From NCBI GenBank assembly GCA_963575645.1, contig OY754466.1, positions 1,156,001 to 1,220,000 of the forward strand: DNA of 64,000 nt, given 5' to 3'. The notes below the pieces were generated by a model. It did not search any database, was not told the origin of the DNA, and saw only the letters and a list, made by a program, of their open reading frames with translations. A program made the translations under genes and the position numbers. The stretch is from Xanthostigma xanthostigma (Eukaryota; Arthropoda; Insecta; Raphidioptera; Raphidiidae). Shown one piece after another: positions 1-10,811 of the stretch. Each line of letters starts with the position of its first letter. Position 1 is the stretch's first letter.

Positions 1-157
1 TCATTTTAAGGCGACAACCTCACAATATCTACGTTTCTTTTTTTTAATTTAAGGCCATCGACTGCCAACTCAAAACTAATTTGTATTTTCGACTAGCTGC
101 TCCCCGCGGCTCCGCACGCGATTGTGATGAAACACAGTAGCGACAAAAGTAGTGGAA

Positions 158-774
158 CTAATATATAAAGCTGAAGAGTTTGTTTGTTTGTTTGTTTGAG
201 CGCGCTAATCTCAGGAACTACTGGTTCAAATTGAAAAAAAAAAATTGTTGGATAGCCCATTTATTGAGGAAGACTATAGGCTAAATAATATTACGCTACG
301 ACCATTGGGAGCGGAGCTTTAATGAAAAATGTTGCAAAATGTATCTCAAAAATAAGATTCTATTCATGTGAAATGCACTAACTAGATATACTCATATAAG
401 CGTTGTGAGAACACAACCTCAGGTGGCTCAATCGGTAGAGCATGCGACTGTTAACATCAGGATCGTGGGTTCGAGCCCCACGTTGGGCGAATACATTTTT
501 ATTTTTATTTTTTTTTTATTTTCTAAATTGATTTCTTCTAAGGCTTACATTTAAATTTATTTTAATTTTATTTAATTAAATTAAAAAAAATTATTAGTTA
601 AAAAAAGTTGAAATACTGTTTTTTATCGACAAAAGCTTTTGAACGGTAACTCCGATCATCATGAAATTTGGACACAACATTCATCTCGGTAAACTAAGAT
701 GAATGTGTGTACTCATGTTCCTCCCTTCCCCATTCGTTCTTTTACACCCGGGTGAAACCGGACGGAACCGCTAG
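158..774 (+). mobile_element. HelB Helitron, copy 1 (nested in HelA)
   Basis: Starts at ctaatatataaagctgaaga followed by (TTTG)n. It ends with the hairpin CCCGG-GTGAAA-CCGG and then CTAG before T. The host HelA sequence resumes on both sides. The element carries a degenerate tRNA-Lys copy near its middle. Confidence 0.88.
420..489 (+). pseudogene. tRNA-Lys-like relic inside HelB
   Basis: The D arm (GCTCAATCGGTAGAGC), a T arm with a good B box (GGGTTCGAGCCC) and the 3' acceptor strand GTTGGGCG match arthropod tRNA-Lys. The 5' acceptor strand is destroyed. The anticodon loop reads CTGTTAA instead of CTCTTAA, and the anticodon stem does not pair. It is a relic, not a working tRNA. Confidence 0.75.
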
Positions 775-1778
775 TATATTATATATATAGAGGAACAAAT
801 AAAAAATACCTAAGCAAACAAAGTATGATCTAACTGCTGGAAAACAATTTTTAAAGCGTTCTGAGCCCGCGCGACAGGCAGCCTTTGCGATATTAAGTCG
901 TTGGAGGGGGAAGCTGGTGAGTGGAAGTTTCGGGTTTAAGTCCCGACAGTGACATTGTTGGAAAGTAAATTTTTCTTATATAGTATTGTTACTGTAACAA
1001 TGTAAAATCTAATTCTTGACATCAATGCAAATGTATTTTGACGAACTACAGTTTTTAAATAACCTAAGTTACTACTTATAACATTAGCTATTTGCAGTTA
1101 AAGTCCTGTCAAAATCGGTCCAGTCGCTTAGGAGATTAGCCGGAACAAACAGACAGACAAAAACTTTAAAAATTGTTTTAGGTTATAAGTACCGTATATT
1201 ATACTTCCATGTGCATTTAGTAAAAAGTTGTTATTTTGACATTACAAACATTTATCTGTATAGATGAAAACTAAATGTTAGTTTTCAAGTCGACTTGAAT
1301 TGAATAACTTGATTCAACTTGACTTGAAGCTAGTGATTCGATCAATGTAAATTTCGCTTTATAGCAAACCAAAGTTTGTATAGGCTGAAATCTTCAATGC
1401 TTGTTTTCTTTCAGTGACTGTAATATTCTGGAGAATGTGTGCTTGAAATAAGAGAGATTTTTTAACAACATTAAGCTTAATAAATATAAATAATGGGTCG
1501 ACCTTCTTCACAATGTCTGAATACTTAAATAAAGAAACCAAGGAAAGTCGAGTGAAGTTTGCTGAATATAATTATGTTGTATGTTTATATAATATATTCA
1601 CAGCAATTACATATTTTATTCGTAGTTTTTTTTTTTTGTATTAATACTAAAAAACAAAACAGCGTCGATGATTAATTATGACAGTGGTCTTCAATCTGTG
1701 TTCGACGAAAGCTGTTTTAAGGTTTTGATAATTTCATAACATTGAATTAGAAATGCTATTAATATTAGAATGACAGTT

Positions 1779-1853
1779 TGATAGTTGTGTCACTGTGGTG
1801 TAATGTAACTGAGTCCGCCGCGAGAGTGGAAAGATTCGGGGTTCGTATCCCGA
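1779..1853 (+). pseudogene. tRNA-like sequence, identity uncertain
   Basis: GTCACTG and CGGTGAC form a seven-pair acceptor stem (one G-T pair) and are followed by A. A B-box-like GGTTCGTATCC lies at the expected place. The D and anticodon arms do not fold convincingly. The 3' half resembles the tRNA-like part of HelA (cccgacRgtgacattgtt), so this is probably a diverged fragment of the same repeat. The surrounding 1265..1970 is AT-rich and I see no gene in it. Confidence 0.4.
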
Positions 1854-1974
1854 CGGTGACATTGTTTGAAAAAAATACACTAATTTTTCAATGTTGATAG
1901 CGTTGTAACAATGGGTGTTTCTTAACAATTGTAGCAAACGGTAGCTACTCTATAATATAAATCTTTTCTTTCCA

Positions 1975-2180
1975 AAACTTTACAATATTTTTTCGTTTTG
2001 AGATTCCCGAGTCCAAAAAACATATTTTTGGATAAAGTCTGCTCTTCTGTGAACAGGATACAGGTCAAACGGGTGAACAGATTCAAACCAAATTTTAATA
2101 AAATTTAGACATGAAAATATGAAATGTTCTATATTAATTTTTTCGGAAAATCGGCGCATGCGCATAAAATACATGTGCTC
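1975..2180 (-). repeat. RepP dispersed repeat, diverged copy
   Basis: Contains ttcgttttgag, tccaaaaaacat and acaggtcaaac(g), shared with 2880..3416, 10812..10975, 39222..39330, 39660..39960 and 54680..54790. No termini or target duplication could be fixed. Confidence 0.55.
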
Positions 2181-2261
2181 AAAGTTATTTTGTCTATTAT
2201 ATACTGGTATACCTGTAAAAACTATTTATTATTCTGAGGAATTCTGCTAGAATGTGTAATA

Positions 2262-2469
2262 AAAAAAATTGGTTGTCTGTAAAGTCGGTTTACGGACGAT
2301 AGTTTTACGTGATAACGTATTCCGCTCGAATATCATATTTAATAATGCATTACTGCGCTCTCGCTTGCACGCACAGGGTCAGGCGGAACGTTACACTTTT
2401 CGGAACGTTACACTTTTTCGTGCATGCAGCCGGTGTTTCATCAATTTATAAGACGTTATCACGTCAAAA
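2262..2469 (-). mobile_element. RepR copy A (short core)
   Basis: Short member of the eight-copy RepR family. One end is aaattggttgtctgtaaagt...acgtgataacgtattccg and the other is gacgttatcacgtcaaaa. The motif ACGTGATAACGT occurs inverted near both ends. The core (gcgctctcgcttgcacgcac) is shared with copies E and G. The strand given follows the end order of copies B, C, D and H. Confidence 0.75.
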
Positions 2470-2599
2470 CAAAGTTTTACTTCTGTAGTGTGCAGTGTAA
2501 AGTACACCGTCTCTTTTTAATTGTAGAAAAAGTTGCCCAAAAATTCTCAAAAAATTGTTTTTTATACTTTGATTCTTTTATTCTTTTTATCGTGTTAAA

Positions 2600-2830
2600 A
2601 TAATATTATTTTAGTACACGGCGTGTTATATCGACACGTGTAATATGCAATATTAACACAGTTATGTGTGTTAGAATCAAAACACACAGCACGAGAATAA
2701 CACACTTACTACAAATACATAGACAGGTGTGTTGAAAGAACACGTGTAAGATCATTTTATACTCTTAAGTGCGGATTTAGAATGGAGAAACTCGAAGTAA
2801 CACGTGTTCAAGTCAGCATAAATATACTAT
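2600..2830. repeat. ACACGTGT/ACAC-rich block
   Basis: Unusually dense in CACGTG, acacgtgt, gtgtgtt and aacacac words, many in both orientations. It merges into the tandem duplication at 2960..3416, which carries acacgcgt and gcggcgtgt words. Looks like a degenerate simple-repeat region. No gene is seen. Confidence 0.45.
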
Positions 2831-2959
2831 TTGAAAAATAGATAATTCATTTTTTTTATTTTTAAGATGAAAAAAATTTATTAAATAACTAATACTACTT
2901 TTACCATTCCAACCCACAAGTGAGGAATAGTATTAGTTTAGGTCAAAAATCACTTTTCA

Positions 2960-3416
2960 AAATGTTACAATATACTTTCGTTTTGAGGTCCCCCGAATCC
3001 AAAAAACATATTTTCGGAAAAACTGTGTGCGTCTGTCTTTGAACACATTACAGGTCAAAAAGATTGAAACACGCGTAAGTGTGTCATGGAATTAACACGC
3101 CTGTTTGTGTGTTTAAAACGACTACAAGATAAAAAACACGCTGCGGCGTGTCAAATTAACACACTTCCGATTTGCAGTGTTGGTATAGAATGTTACAATA
3201 TACTTTCGTTTTGAGGTCCCCCGAATCCAAAAAAACAAATTTTTGAAAAAACTCTGTGCGTCTGTCTTTGAACACATTACAGGTCAAACAGATTGAAACA
3301 CGCGTAAGTGTGTAATGGAATTAACACGCCTGTTTGTGTGTTTAAAACGACTACAGGAGAAAAAACACGCTGCGGCGTGTCAAATTAACACACTTCCGAT
3401 TTGCAGTGTTAGTATA
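2960..3416 (+). repeat. Two tandem copies of a 229-bp unit (RepP)
   Basis: Unit 1 is 2960..3188 and unit 2 is 3189..3416, nearly identical and in direct orientation. Each begins aatgttacaatatactttcg and ends cgatttgcagtgttRgtata. The apparent ORF at 3315..3521 is an accident of the repeat. Confidence 0.85.
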
Positions 3417-3767
3417 GATTCCAACCCAAAAAAAGTGCGGGACTGCCCCGTTGTTTTTCTCATCCTTCGATTATCACATACATTAAGTAACACAAGCACG
3501 CATACCAACTTGACGTACTGACACACACACACACACAATACGTTGGCACTCATCGCGTCCAACTATCGGGACTGCGTAGCCCCGTAGCTAAAACTACCGC
3601 GTTCCCATAACTCGCGCGATACTTATGAATGAATCTATGCATGCCTAGAGGTTGTTCAAATCACGTTAACAACATATCGCAAATCGCCGTCCCTTACGTT
3701 ACGGTCACGTTACGTACGTCACATGACATTTCACATAATCACCAGTTAAAACGCTTAAGTTCAATCA
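3417..3767. other. Unassigned interval with a (CA)n run
   Basis: Ordinary sequence with a short CA microsatellite at about 3521..3537. No supported gene. Confidence 0.5.
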
Positions 3768-4321
3768 TCATATATATTAATACGCTAAGGTTAAGATGTT
3801 TGCCTCCCTTTTTAGAAAAAACCTCACAATTTCTCCACATAAATTATTATATATCATTTTACAGATAATTGCTTGCTCTACTGACATCGGCAACTAAAAA
3901 ATTTATTATTGCTTTTGTTTTTGTAAATTAATTAAAATACAGCAACGGTGAACAACGACTTCCATCTGACGGCTTTAATTTTGAAGCAACGTCAACACTT
4001 CGATCTGTCATCTGACCTTCATATTGTAATACAACAGACACAATACAGCATACTGCCATCTGACGGCTTTAATTTTGAAACAGCGAGCAACGCTGAACAA
4101 CGTCACAGAAATGCTGCATGATGCCATCTGACGGCTTATAGCTCGACGCTTTTGCTACTTGCGCCTCTATACGACAATTTTAGTAAAATATTTCTTCGAT
4201 CTGTCATCTGAGCTTCATATTGTAATACAACAAAAAGAAGAACGTTATAAGCAGTGTGCAAAATTAGAAACGAATTGAACACCTGCAATCATATTTAAAA
4301 AATAATTTTGGAAAGTGATAA
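3768..4321 (+). mobile_element. HelD Helitron, copy 1 (3' end lost)
   Basis: The 5' end TCATATATATTAATACGC follows an A, as in the other HelD copies read 5' to 3'. Internal words ccatctgacggctttaa and atctgtcatctga(c/g)cttcata repeat several times. The 3' hairpin and CTAG are missing, so the copy is 3'-truncated near 4321. Confidence 0.82.
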
Positions 4322-5135
4322 TTTTTTTTAAGTAAAGAGAATTATTTCCTAAAAATAATAGTTGTAACCAGAAAAATTTTTTGATAGGTATGCTTTCACT
4401 AATTAACGTTTAAAATGAAAACAACTGTGTTTTTGTATCAAAAATACATTTCATCGAATTCTGCTGCATTTTGTAAAGGGAGATAATGTAGGTTAGTTAA
4501 TAAATCCTTTATAAATATATATATGTACATATTTTGCCTATTAATTAATAAAAAATTCTATTTTGTAGATATGTGCTACAGAGTGAGGTTATATTGTGTT
4601 CGATAAACTTTGAGACGAACCGACTGCATACTATGGTTCGTTTTTGAATTTACCATGAGCAAATTTGAGGACGTATTTACGCATTATTCTTAATAAATAT
4701 ATTTAAAGTAATTATGGCAGGAAGAAGTTTTACTTCAGTCGTGTGGTCTTCGCTTTTTTTAGTCTCTACGCATTTACTATTTTCACTATTATGGTCGCTT
4801 GAAAATAAAAAGAAACTACTAATTCCAATATTTTTATAACAAAGTTTTTAACTTGATAATTCACAAAACTTAAATCTGTGTTACCACTTAGAAAAATGAA
4901 CAGAATTGTAGTAAAACTTTGAAAATAAAAATGTAAAACGATAATCTAATAGATCGCGCATGCTTTGCAGCAAACACAATGTTGTACCAACTTACAGAGT
5001 ATGTACAAACTATGCTATCCCATCAAAAAAATTTCATGTAAAAATGTAGCCAAGTCTCGCTTAGATATCTGACTAAAAACATAAATGTGAAAAAAGAAGC
5101 CGTGCTCAGTACAAAAAAAGCTTGGTAAGTTTTCA
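4322..5135. other. AT-rich interval, nothing recognised
   Basis: About 800 bp of AT-rich sequence with no long ORF and no similarity to the repeat families defined here. Confidence 0.5.
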
Positions 5136-5215
5136 TCTGTACAAATAAATAAAATTGCAGTGTCCGTTTGTAATGTCATAACTACAACTTTTTACTAAAT
5201 GCATATGAAAGTATA

Positions 5216-5785
5216 CAGTATGTAAACACGTAAGGTGCACATAGGGAAATTAGCATTGGGGTAAAATACTTGAATCAGAGTTAGCCATGACTGCATTAAT
5301 TGTTATTTCTATTCAATTATCATGATAATCTTAAGGATTTCTATTTTCTTTTTATTTTACTTGGCTTTTTTAATAATTTAGTAAAAACATCTTATAAATC
5401 ATTATTTTATTTTTTTTGTACAAAAATAAAACAAAAAAACAGTTTCATCTGTTTGGAAACATTTCATTCAAAAATTGTCTGACTAGTATGACGTATGCGC
5501 GTTGGTAAATCAGTGACCCAATGTCTTTAGGTTCAACAGGAATAGGCGGAGATATTTGATCTTGCACCATATTGAAGTATTTTTGTGAATTTAATGTCCC
5601 ATTAATAAAAAAAGTCCGATTATGTTGTAATCATTTGAATATTTTCTTCGGTACTATACACATTCATTTTGCAAAAGAATATTATCTGTCAAATTGAAAA
5701 ACAAGATTTCAAGGCTCACTCTGATCCATAGTCATTTTTTTCCAATGTTAATTTCCCTATGTGCACCTTACGTGTTTACATACTG
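5216..5785 (-). mobile_element. Mariner/IS630-type deletion derivative, copy 1
   Basis: About 46-bp terminal inverted repeats (CAGTATGTAAACACGTAAGG / CCTTACGTGTTTACATACTG) flanked by TA, inserted in a HelA copy. A second copy is at 59384..59939. The interior holds the transposase fragment at 5445..5615. Confidence 0.9.
5445..5615 (-). pseudogene. IS630/Tc1/mariner transposase fragment
   Basis: Read on the minus strand, the frame gives NGTLNSQKY, then PPIPVEPKDIGSLIYQR, then VRQFLNEMFPNR, before stopping. The words GTLNxQ(K/R)Y and (F/Y)LNExFPNRW are characteristic of insect IS630-superfamily transposases, lying around the catalytic core. Most of the protein is missing: the N-terminal DNA-binding part is reduced to a possible MNVYSTEEN stub near 5650, and the last catalytic block is gone. 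It cannot encode an active enzyme. The second genomic copy differs by a frameshift in the same segment, which supports decay of a once-intact gene. Family identification comes from recognised motifs, not a search. Confidence 0.72.
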
Positions 5786-6055
5786 TATACGGTATACTTA
5801 TAACAAACAAAAATGTTTTAAAATTTTGTCTGTCTGTCTGTTTCGGCTAATCTCCGAAAAGACTGGACCGATTTTGACGGGACTTTAACCGGCAGACAGC
5901 TGATGTTATAAGGAGTAACTTAGGCTACTTTTTATTTTAGAAAAAATTAAAATAGGAACCCCGTATATACTAAAGTATACAGATCTCTTATTCTCACTGG
6001 AAATGTAAAAAAACGGCATTTAAAAAATTATCTAAAAAATGCAATCCCAATTATT

Positions 6056-6313
6056 GAAGTGAAAACTTCTTTAGCGGCGTTGTACACTTTTTTGTAATGG
6101 GTAAAAAATGTTAAACTCGCGTCAGATCGTCAGGGTCACGTGTCCTGATCGAAAATGCGTAAGACGAAAACTTTTATTTATACAACGTTAGACATCTAGC
6201 GTCGAAATATCGTACATAAAAATGCAATCTATAATACAAACCATTTTGATCGAAAATTCGTAAGACGTTAATATTCAAGTTTTCACTTCCGCCGACACTC
6301 CCGGAGTGCAACC
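6056..6313 (-). mobile_element. TanMITE, single-unit copy
   Basis: Reverse-orientation relative of the large array at 32805..34133. One end is gaagtgaaaacttctttagc and the other is ttcacttccgccgacactcc followed by cggagtgcaa. Between them is a single decayed unit containing ttcgtcttacgcattttcga and ggtcacgtgtcctga (read on the minus strand) plus the 'tatcgtacataaaaatgcaa' segment. The ends are inverted repeats sharing agtgaaaactt. Confidence 0.8.
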
Positions 6314-6317
6314 CGTC

Positions 6318-6890
6318 TTTTTTGACGTGATAACGTCTTATAAATTGATGAATCACCAATCTTATAAATTGATGAAACACCGGCTGCATGCACGAAAAAG
6401 TGTAACGTTCCTAACGTTCCGCCTGACCCTGTGCGTGCTTTTCTCGAAAACGGCCCTAACGATTTGGATGAAATTTACTGAAAAGGGATTTTGGGGGGCA
6501 AAAAATCGTTTTAGCTAGGTCTCATCTCTCGAAAAAATCGTTTTCATACAAATTTTATCATTATAAAAATCAATTTTTTGACGTATGAAAATACTTAAAT
6601 ATTGTAAGTAGGTTTTGGAATTTTATATAAACAGTGAAACAATTGTTTTCAAAATATTATGACAGCTAATCTTTGAGACTTAAAATAAATACGAAAGAAA
6701 GAAAGTTAAAAAAAACAATTATTATTATAGGTGGTGAGTATTTTAATACATAAAATTAACCTAAATTTGAAGCGAAAGATGCAATATCATAGATTCGAAT
6801 TATTATATAAATTTAGGTTATGTATTACGGAATACTTTATCACGTAAAACTATCGTCCGTAAACCGACTTTACAGACAACCAATTTTTTT
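6318..6890 (+). mobile_element. RepR copy B (long core)
   Basis: Begins tttgacgtgataacgtctta and ends gtaaaccgactttacagaca followed by accaattttttt. The core (cgaaaacggccctaacgatt...ttttggggggcaaaaaatcg) is shared with copies D and H. It follows TanMITE almost directly. The apparent ORFs are not conserved as proteins. Confidence 0.85.
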
Positions 6891-7081
6891 AATTTATCCG
6901 TTCGTCTGTTTGTACGACGATCACTTAGACAACCGCTAGACCGATTTTACTTACGCTTGGTACACTTTTATTTAACTCTCGAGTTTCAAACGAAACTTAT
7001 CGATAGAACAAGATACAAGTGACATATTTCGTGCGCTAAATACAGTGGCAAGGGAATGCCATTCTGAATCAAGGCCAGCTA

Positions 7082-7260
7082 TAAGCTCGGACTGACAGGA
7101 CACTGTGGTGAGGAGGAAGAGGGGGAGAAGCGACGAATGCAGAAACAGAGCGTCGTGGCGGTGCCTGCTTTAGCGTCGTCAGAATAGACTTGTACATCCT
7201 TCCTGAGATGAAAGAATCGCTGCAGCGTGTCTGTCACATGGCTCGGGAACCGAAACGTCG
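7082..7260 (-). CDS. Candidate second exon of the activin-type gene (weak)
   Basis: On the minus strand an acceptor-like TTGATAG precedes a GC-rich open stretch (about 50% GC against roughly one-third around it). It reads (A)TFRFPSHVTDTLQRFFHL, then RKDVQVYSDDAKAGT, before a stop at 7079..7081. The strand is that of the exon at 30399..31089. That exon ends in phase 1, and joining its last G to this acceptor keeps the frame. A TFRFPS-like strand followed by a helix would fit the activin propeptide, where a 'TLHF' strand follows the SEIITFAE motif. Against it: the pyrimidine tract is poor, no strong donor precedes the stop, and the intron would be about 23 kb. It could instead be an unrelated GC-rich sequence. 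Confidence 0.3.
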
Positions 7261-7381
7261 CTATCAACACACGACAGTCACTTTGCTTACGAAATTTACA
7301 GTGAATTTCAGTTAAGACGCAACATATTAAACGGTTTTTTTTATTTGGTGGCTGTGGAAATCATTAATGCATTACAGAAAA

Positions 7382-7957
7382 CTAGTGTGACCTGTGCGAA
7401 TTATTCGCACTAAGCAAGTATAATAATAATTATCACTTTACAAAATTATTTTTTAAATATGATTGCAGGTATTCAATTCGTTTCTAATTTTGCACACTGC
7501 TTATAACGTTCTTCTTTTTGTTGTATTACAATATGAAGCTCAGATGACAGATCGAAGAAATATTTTACTAAAATTGTCATATAGAGGCGCAAGTAGCAAA
7601 AGCGTTCAGCTAAGCCGTCAGATGGCATCATGCAGCATTGCTGTGACGTTTTCAGCGTTGCTCGCTGTTTCAAAATTAAAGCCGTCAGATGGCAGTATGC
7701 AGTATTTACAATATGAAGGTCAGATGACAGATCGAAGTGTTGACGTTGTTTCAAAATTAAAGCCGTCAGATGGCAGACGTTGTTCAGCGTTGCTGTATTT
7801 TAATTAATTTACAAAAACAAAAGCAATAATAAATTTTTTAGTTGTCGGTGTCAGTAGAGCAAGCAATTATCTGTAAAATGATATATAATTTATGTGGAGA
7901 GGTTTTTTCTAAAAAGGGAGGCAAACATCTTTAACCTTAGCTTATTAATATATATGA
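7382..7957 (-). mobile_element. HelD Helitron, copy 2
   Basis: Complete copy. The minus-strand 5' end TCATATATATTAATAAG follows an A. The 3' end is the hairpin GTGCGAATAATTCGCAC, then AGGTCACACTAG and T. The overlapping reading frames on both strands are products of internal direct repeats (cagatggca words) and not genes. Confidence 0.88.
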
Positions 7958-8700
7958 TCGTTCCACATAAAATGCAGCATAGAGAGGTTCGTACCCAAAC
8001 TTAGTCTCGGAAGAGAAATACAGTAGCCCCAGACTTGTGTCTCAATAATTTTTCTTGTTAGAACTTTATAAAAACAACAGTATTTAGCGACGAAATAGAA
8101 AATATTCACCAAAATAATGAAAGTTTAGATAGTGTTTCAATACTGTGATGTTATATACTTATTATTACGTAATAACACTCAGAATAGCATACCTAAAGTA
8201 GGCGCGTTATGTGGCTGAGCTGTTAAGTACGCCGTTATTAACAATTTAAAAAAATCAGAATTAAATAGTTTTGTTGTTGTTTTTTTTCAAAACCACTGAA
8301 TCGATTTTAATGAAATTTTGTAAATGTGTCGTGCTTGGTCCGACTTACGCTATAGGACAGTTTTCAATTTGTTTTTATTGCAAGTACCAAGGAGAGACTA
8401 TCCTTATATAATATAAAGATATCTATATCGCGTCTTAGTAACATGTAGCGACATCTGATAGAATTTCTCAAAGCTATTAGCTCAGAAGCGAGCCAAGAAA
8501 AAACTCTTTAAGTACCAAATATCGACATCTGATAGAATTCGCTCAAAACTATTAGTTCAGAAGCAAATTTGAAATAATTTGTTCAAAGCCGGACCGCAAA
8601 CGAAATACATTTAGCAGAATTATATTTATCGCACTCGGGTGAAACCGGGCCGGGTCGCTATTTCAAACATAAAATATAAAATACGTAAGAAGTATAACTT
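7958..8700. other. Unassigned interval with a Helitron-end relic
   Basis: No gene seen. At about 8630..8655 the words cactcgggtgaaaccgggcc and gggtcgctat look like a mutated HelB-type 3' hairpin end (CTAT for CTAG). Part of this interval may be an old Helitron. Confidence 0.4.
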
Positions 8701-8708
8701 CCGTCGTT

Positions 8709-9159
8709 TAAGATAATATGTAAGAAGGTATTCCAATCCTGCAATGCATCATGGGAAATGTGTCAAGCGGTGGCGCCACCACGAGTGTGTCAGATACACT
8801 AGCCATCCAATCCTGCAATGCATCATGGGAAGATACACTAGCCTAAAAAATTTTTTTTCACCCTTCAACAACAATAATATAGAATAATAATTAATTAAAG
8901 GCTTTTAATTATTATTCTATATTATTGTTGTTGAAGGGTGAAAAAAAATTTTTTAGGCGCTAATTAATTAATAAACAATATTTATTATTATTTCAAGAGA
9001 TAGGATGAAAATACTTTAGTTACTGGCTAGTGTATCTTCCCATGATGCATTGCAGGATTGGATGGCTAGTGTATCTGACACACTCGTGGTGGCGCCACCG
9101 CTTGACACATTTCCCATGATGCATTGCAGGATTGGAATACCTTCTTATATATTATCTTA
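8709..9159. mobile_element. hAT-like foldback element with 8-bp TSD
   Basis: Flanked by exact CCGTCGTT duplications (8701..8708 and 9160..9167). The arms are inverted repeats of about 135 bp. Each arm holds two direct copies of ccaatcctgcaatgcatcat. A second perfect-looking palindrome occupies the centre (about 8844..8958), around ttcacccttcaacaacaata and its complement. The 8-bp duplication points to a hAT-type transposase, but no transposase is present. Confidence 0.88.
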
Positions 9160-9167
9160 CCGTCGTT

Positions 9168-9859
9168 GATTAAAGAATTAAGCTCGATGCTCATCTAACA
9201 GGATGTCATGTGTACCTTGCAGCGAAAAATGGACAACTGGATCAGTAAATAAAACAGTTGTTTTCATTTATAGAAGTCAATCCAACATAAGCGGTTTTGT
9301 CTTTTGACCACAGATAAATTACGATACTTTATAGTGTGCCGTGTAGTATTGTGTATTATGTAGGTACAAGTGATATCTACTTTATCTACATTCCCGGAAA
9401 ACGTCAGCGACTTAGAAAATGGACGGCGCATACATAGGTCAGAAAACGTCGTCGAGCAGAAGGAAACGGACAGTGGTGGCTGCTTGTTTTCGTCCTTTTC
9501 TAATTAGACAGCTGAGACCAATAGCATCACAGAAATTCAAATTCGGATCAGTATTCAAGCGCTCACAGCGGTTCAAAGTCGAACTAACAGCGGTCACAAA
9601 GATTCAGACTCGAGCCAAGAGAAGGAAGGAAGAGCCAAAAGTTACAATTTACAAATTTTCCCGGCTTTTCAAGAGCCACTAAACATTTTCGTTTTAGTAT
9701 TATAGTATTTGCTTATTTAGGTGTAATATATATATCCGAGGACGACACGTCGCGACGGGGGCGGTGCGGGTGAGACGCGAGTGGAAATGGCTGAGAGATA
9801 GACATGGTACACAATCATGGATCGATTGGGGACGATTTTTAAGGGTTTATATAATAAAA
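9168..9859. other. Unassigned interval with an 87-codon ORF
   Basis: Contains an ATG-initiated frame at 9419..9682 encoding a very basic 87-residue peptide (MDGAYIGQKTSSSRRKRTVV...) with no recognised domain. Downstream (9737..9790) is a GC-rich stretch, ccgaggacgacacgtcgcga. The block might be the tail of an LTR retrotransposon, but I see no paired LTRs or pol motifs. No function is assigned. Confidence 0.25.
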
Positions 9860-10337
9860 CTAGCGTGACCTGTGCGAATTATTCGCACTAAATAAGTATA
9901 ATAATTATCACTTTACAAAATTATTTTTTAAATATGATTGCAGGTATTCAATTCGTTTCTAATTTTGCACACTGCTTATAACGTTTTTCTTTTTGTTGTA
10001 AAAGAAATATTTTACTAAAATTGTCATATAGAGGCGCAAGTAGCAAAAACGTTGTTCAGTGTTGCCCGTCAGATGGCAGTATGCAGTATTTACAATATGA
10101 AGATCAGATGACAGATCGAAGTGTTAACGTTACGCCGTCAGATGGCAGACGTTGTTCAGAGTTTAATTAATTTAATTAATTTACAAAAACAATAGCAATA
10201 ATAAATTTTTTAGTTGTCGATGTCAGTAGAACAAGCAATTATCTGTAAAATGATATATAATTTATGGGGAGAAATTGTGTGGTTTTTTCTAAAAAGGGAG
10301 GCAAACATCTTAAACCTTAGCGTATTAATATATATGA
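9860..10337 (-). mobile_element. HelD Helitron, copy 3 (internally deleted)
   Basis: Both ends are present: minus-strand TCATATATATTAATACGC after A, and hairpin GTGCGAATAATTCGCAC with CTAG before T. Shorter than copy 2 because internal repeat units are missing. Confidence 0.88.
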
Positions 10338-10811
10338 TAATAATTTTTTGCGTATTTAACTGGAGAGCCGCAACTTTACATCAAAAGAGCCGCATGTTGC
10401 CGACCCCTGAAATAGGGAATGCGCTTTGCATTATTCCGGTCGGACAAAAGAGAGCAACTTTAGCAAATTTGGTGAGATATAGGGAACGCACAATCCATTT
10501 TCTATGTTAATGGTAAATAAAACAAATCGGTACAAATCGATGCATATCTCTGCACATAATAAACAGTCTGCTGTCAGTATTAAGTGGTAAGAAAAATATC
10601 GCAGGAAGACGATTCACTCGACTGTGTCCTGCTATGCTATATGGGACTGTTGGGAGCAGCCAAGGGGAGTGAACATCCCGGTCAACCAACTGTCCTGCTG
10701 CGGCGAAACTAGTGCAACTAATAGTTTGTCAGATCAGTGCTTCTGAAAATGTTCAAATCGACGACTTCCTAAAACGCATGAGGCAAAGTTATTCCTAGCC
10801 AAATTATTTTT
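10338..10811. other. Unassigned interval
   Basis: Short frames only (10214..10510 runs out of HelD into this interval). No recognisable protein or repeat. Confidence 0.5.

Larger units (their letters stand above)
93..1264 (-). mobile_element. HelA Helitron, copy 1 (split by HelB)
   Basis: Non-autonomous Helitron. Read on the minus strand it starts with TC (TCTATACAG) after an A and ends GGAGCAGCTAG before a T, with a short GC hairpin (GCGGAGCCGC) just upstream of CTAG. This is the canonical A|TC...CTAG|T arrangement. A complete second element (HelB) sits inside it at 158..774. An internal part at about 900-960 looks like the 3' half of a tRNA (cccgacagtgacattgtt). No Rep/helicase reading frame is present. 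Confidence 0.88.
5136..5960 (+). mobile_element. HelA Helitron, copy 2 (split by mariner, 3' truncated)
   Basis: Starts TCTGTACAAATAAATAAA after an A, matching the HelA 5' end. It runs through gtttgtaatgtc and actaaatgcatatgaaagta, is interrupted at a TA by the element at 5216..5785, and resumes with acttataacaaacaaaaatg and gaccgattttgacgggactt. The 3' hairpin/CTAG end is absent. Confidence 0.8.

Noticed and set aside
420-489. Functional tRNA gene
   Set aside because: Acceptor and anticodon stems are broken, and the sequence lies inside a repeated Helitron.
6306-6518. Recurrent ORF ending in WMKFTEKGFWGAKNRFS (also at 25393 and 48976)
   Set aside because: Repeated because RepR core 1 is repeated. 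It begins in the terminal repeat and has no recognised protein similarity.
7463-7807. 114- and 93-codon ORFs on opposite strands
   Set aside because: They follow the internal direct repeats of HelD and recur only where HelD does.
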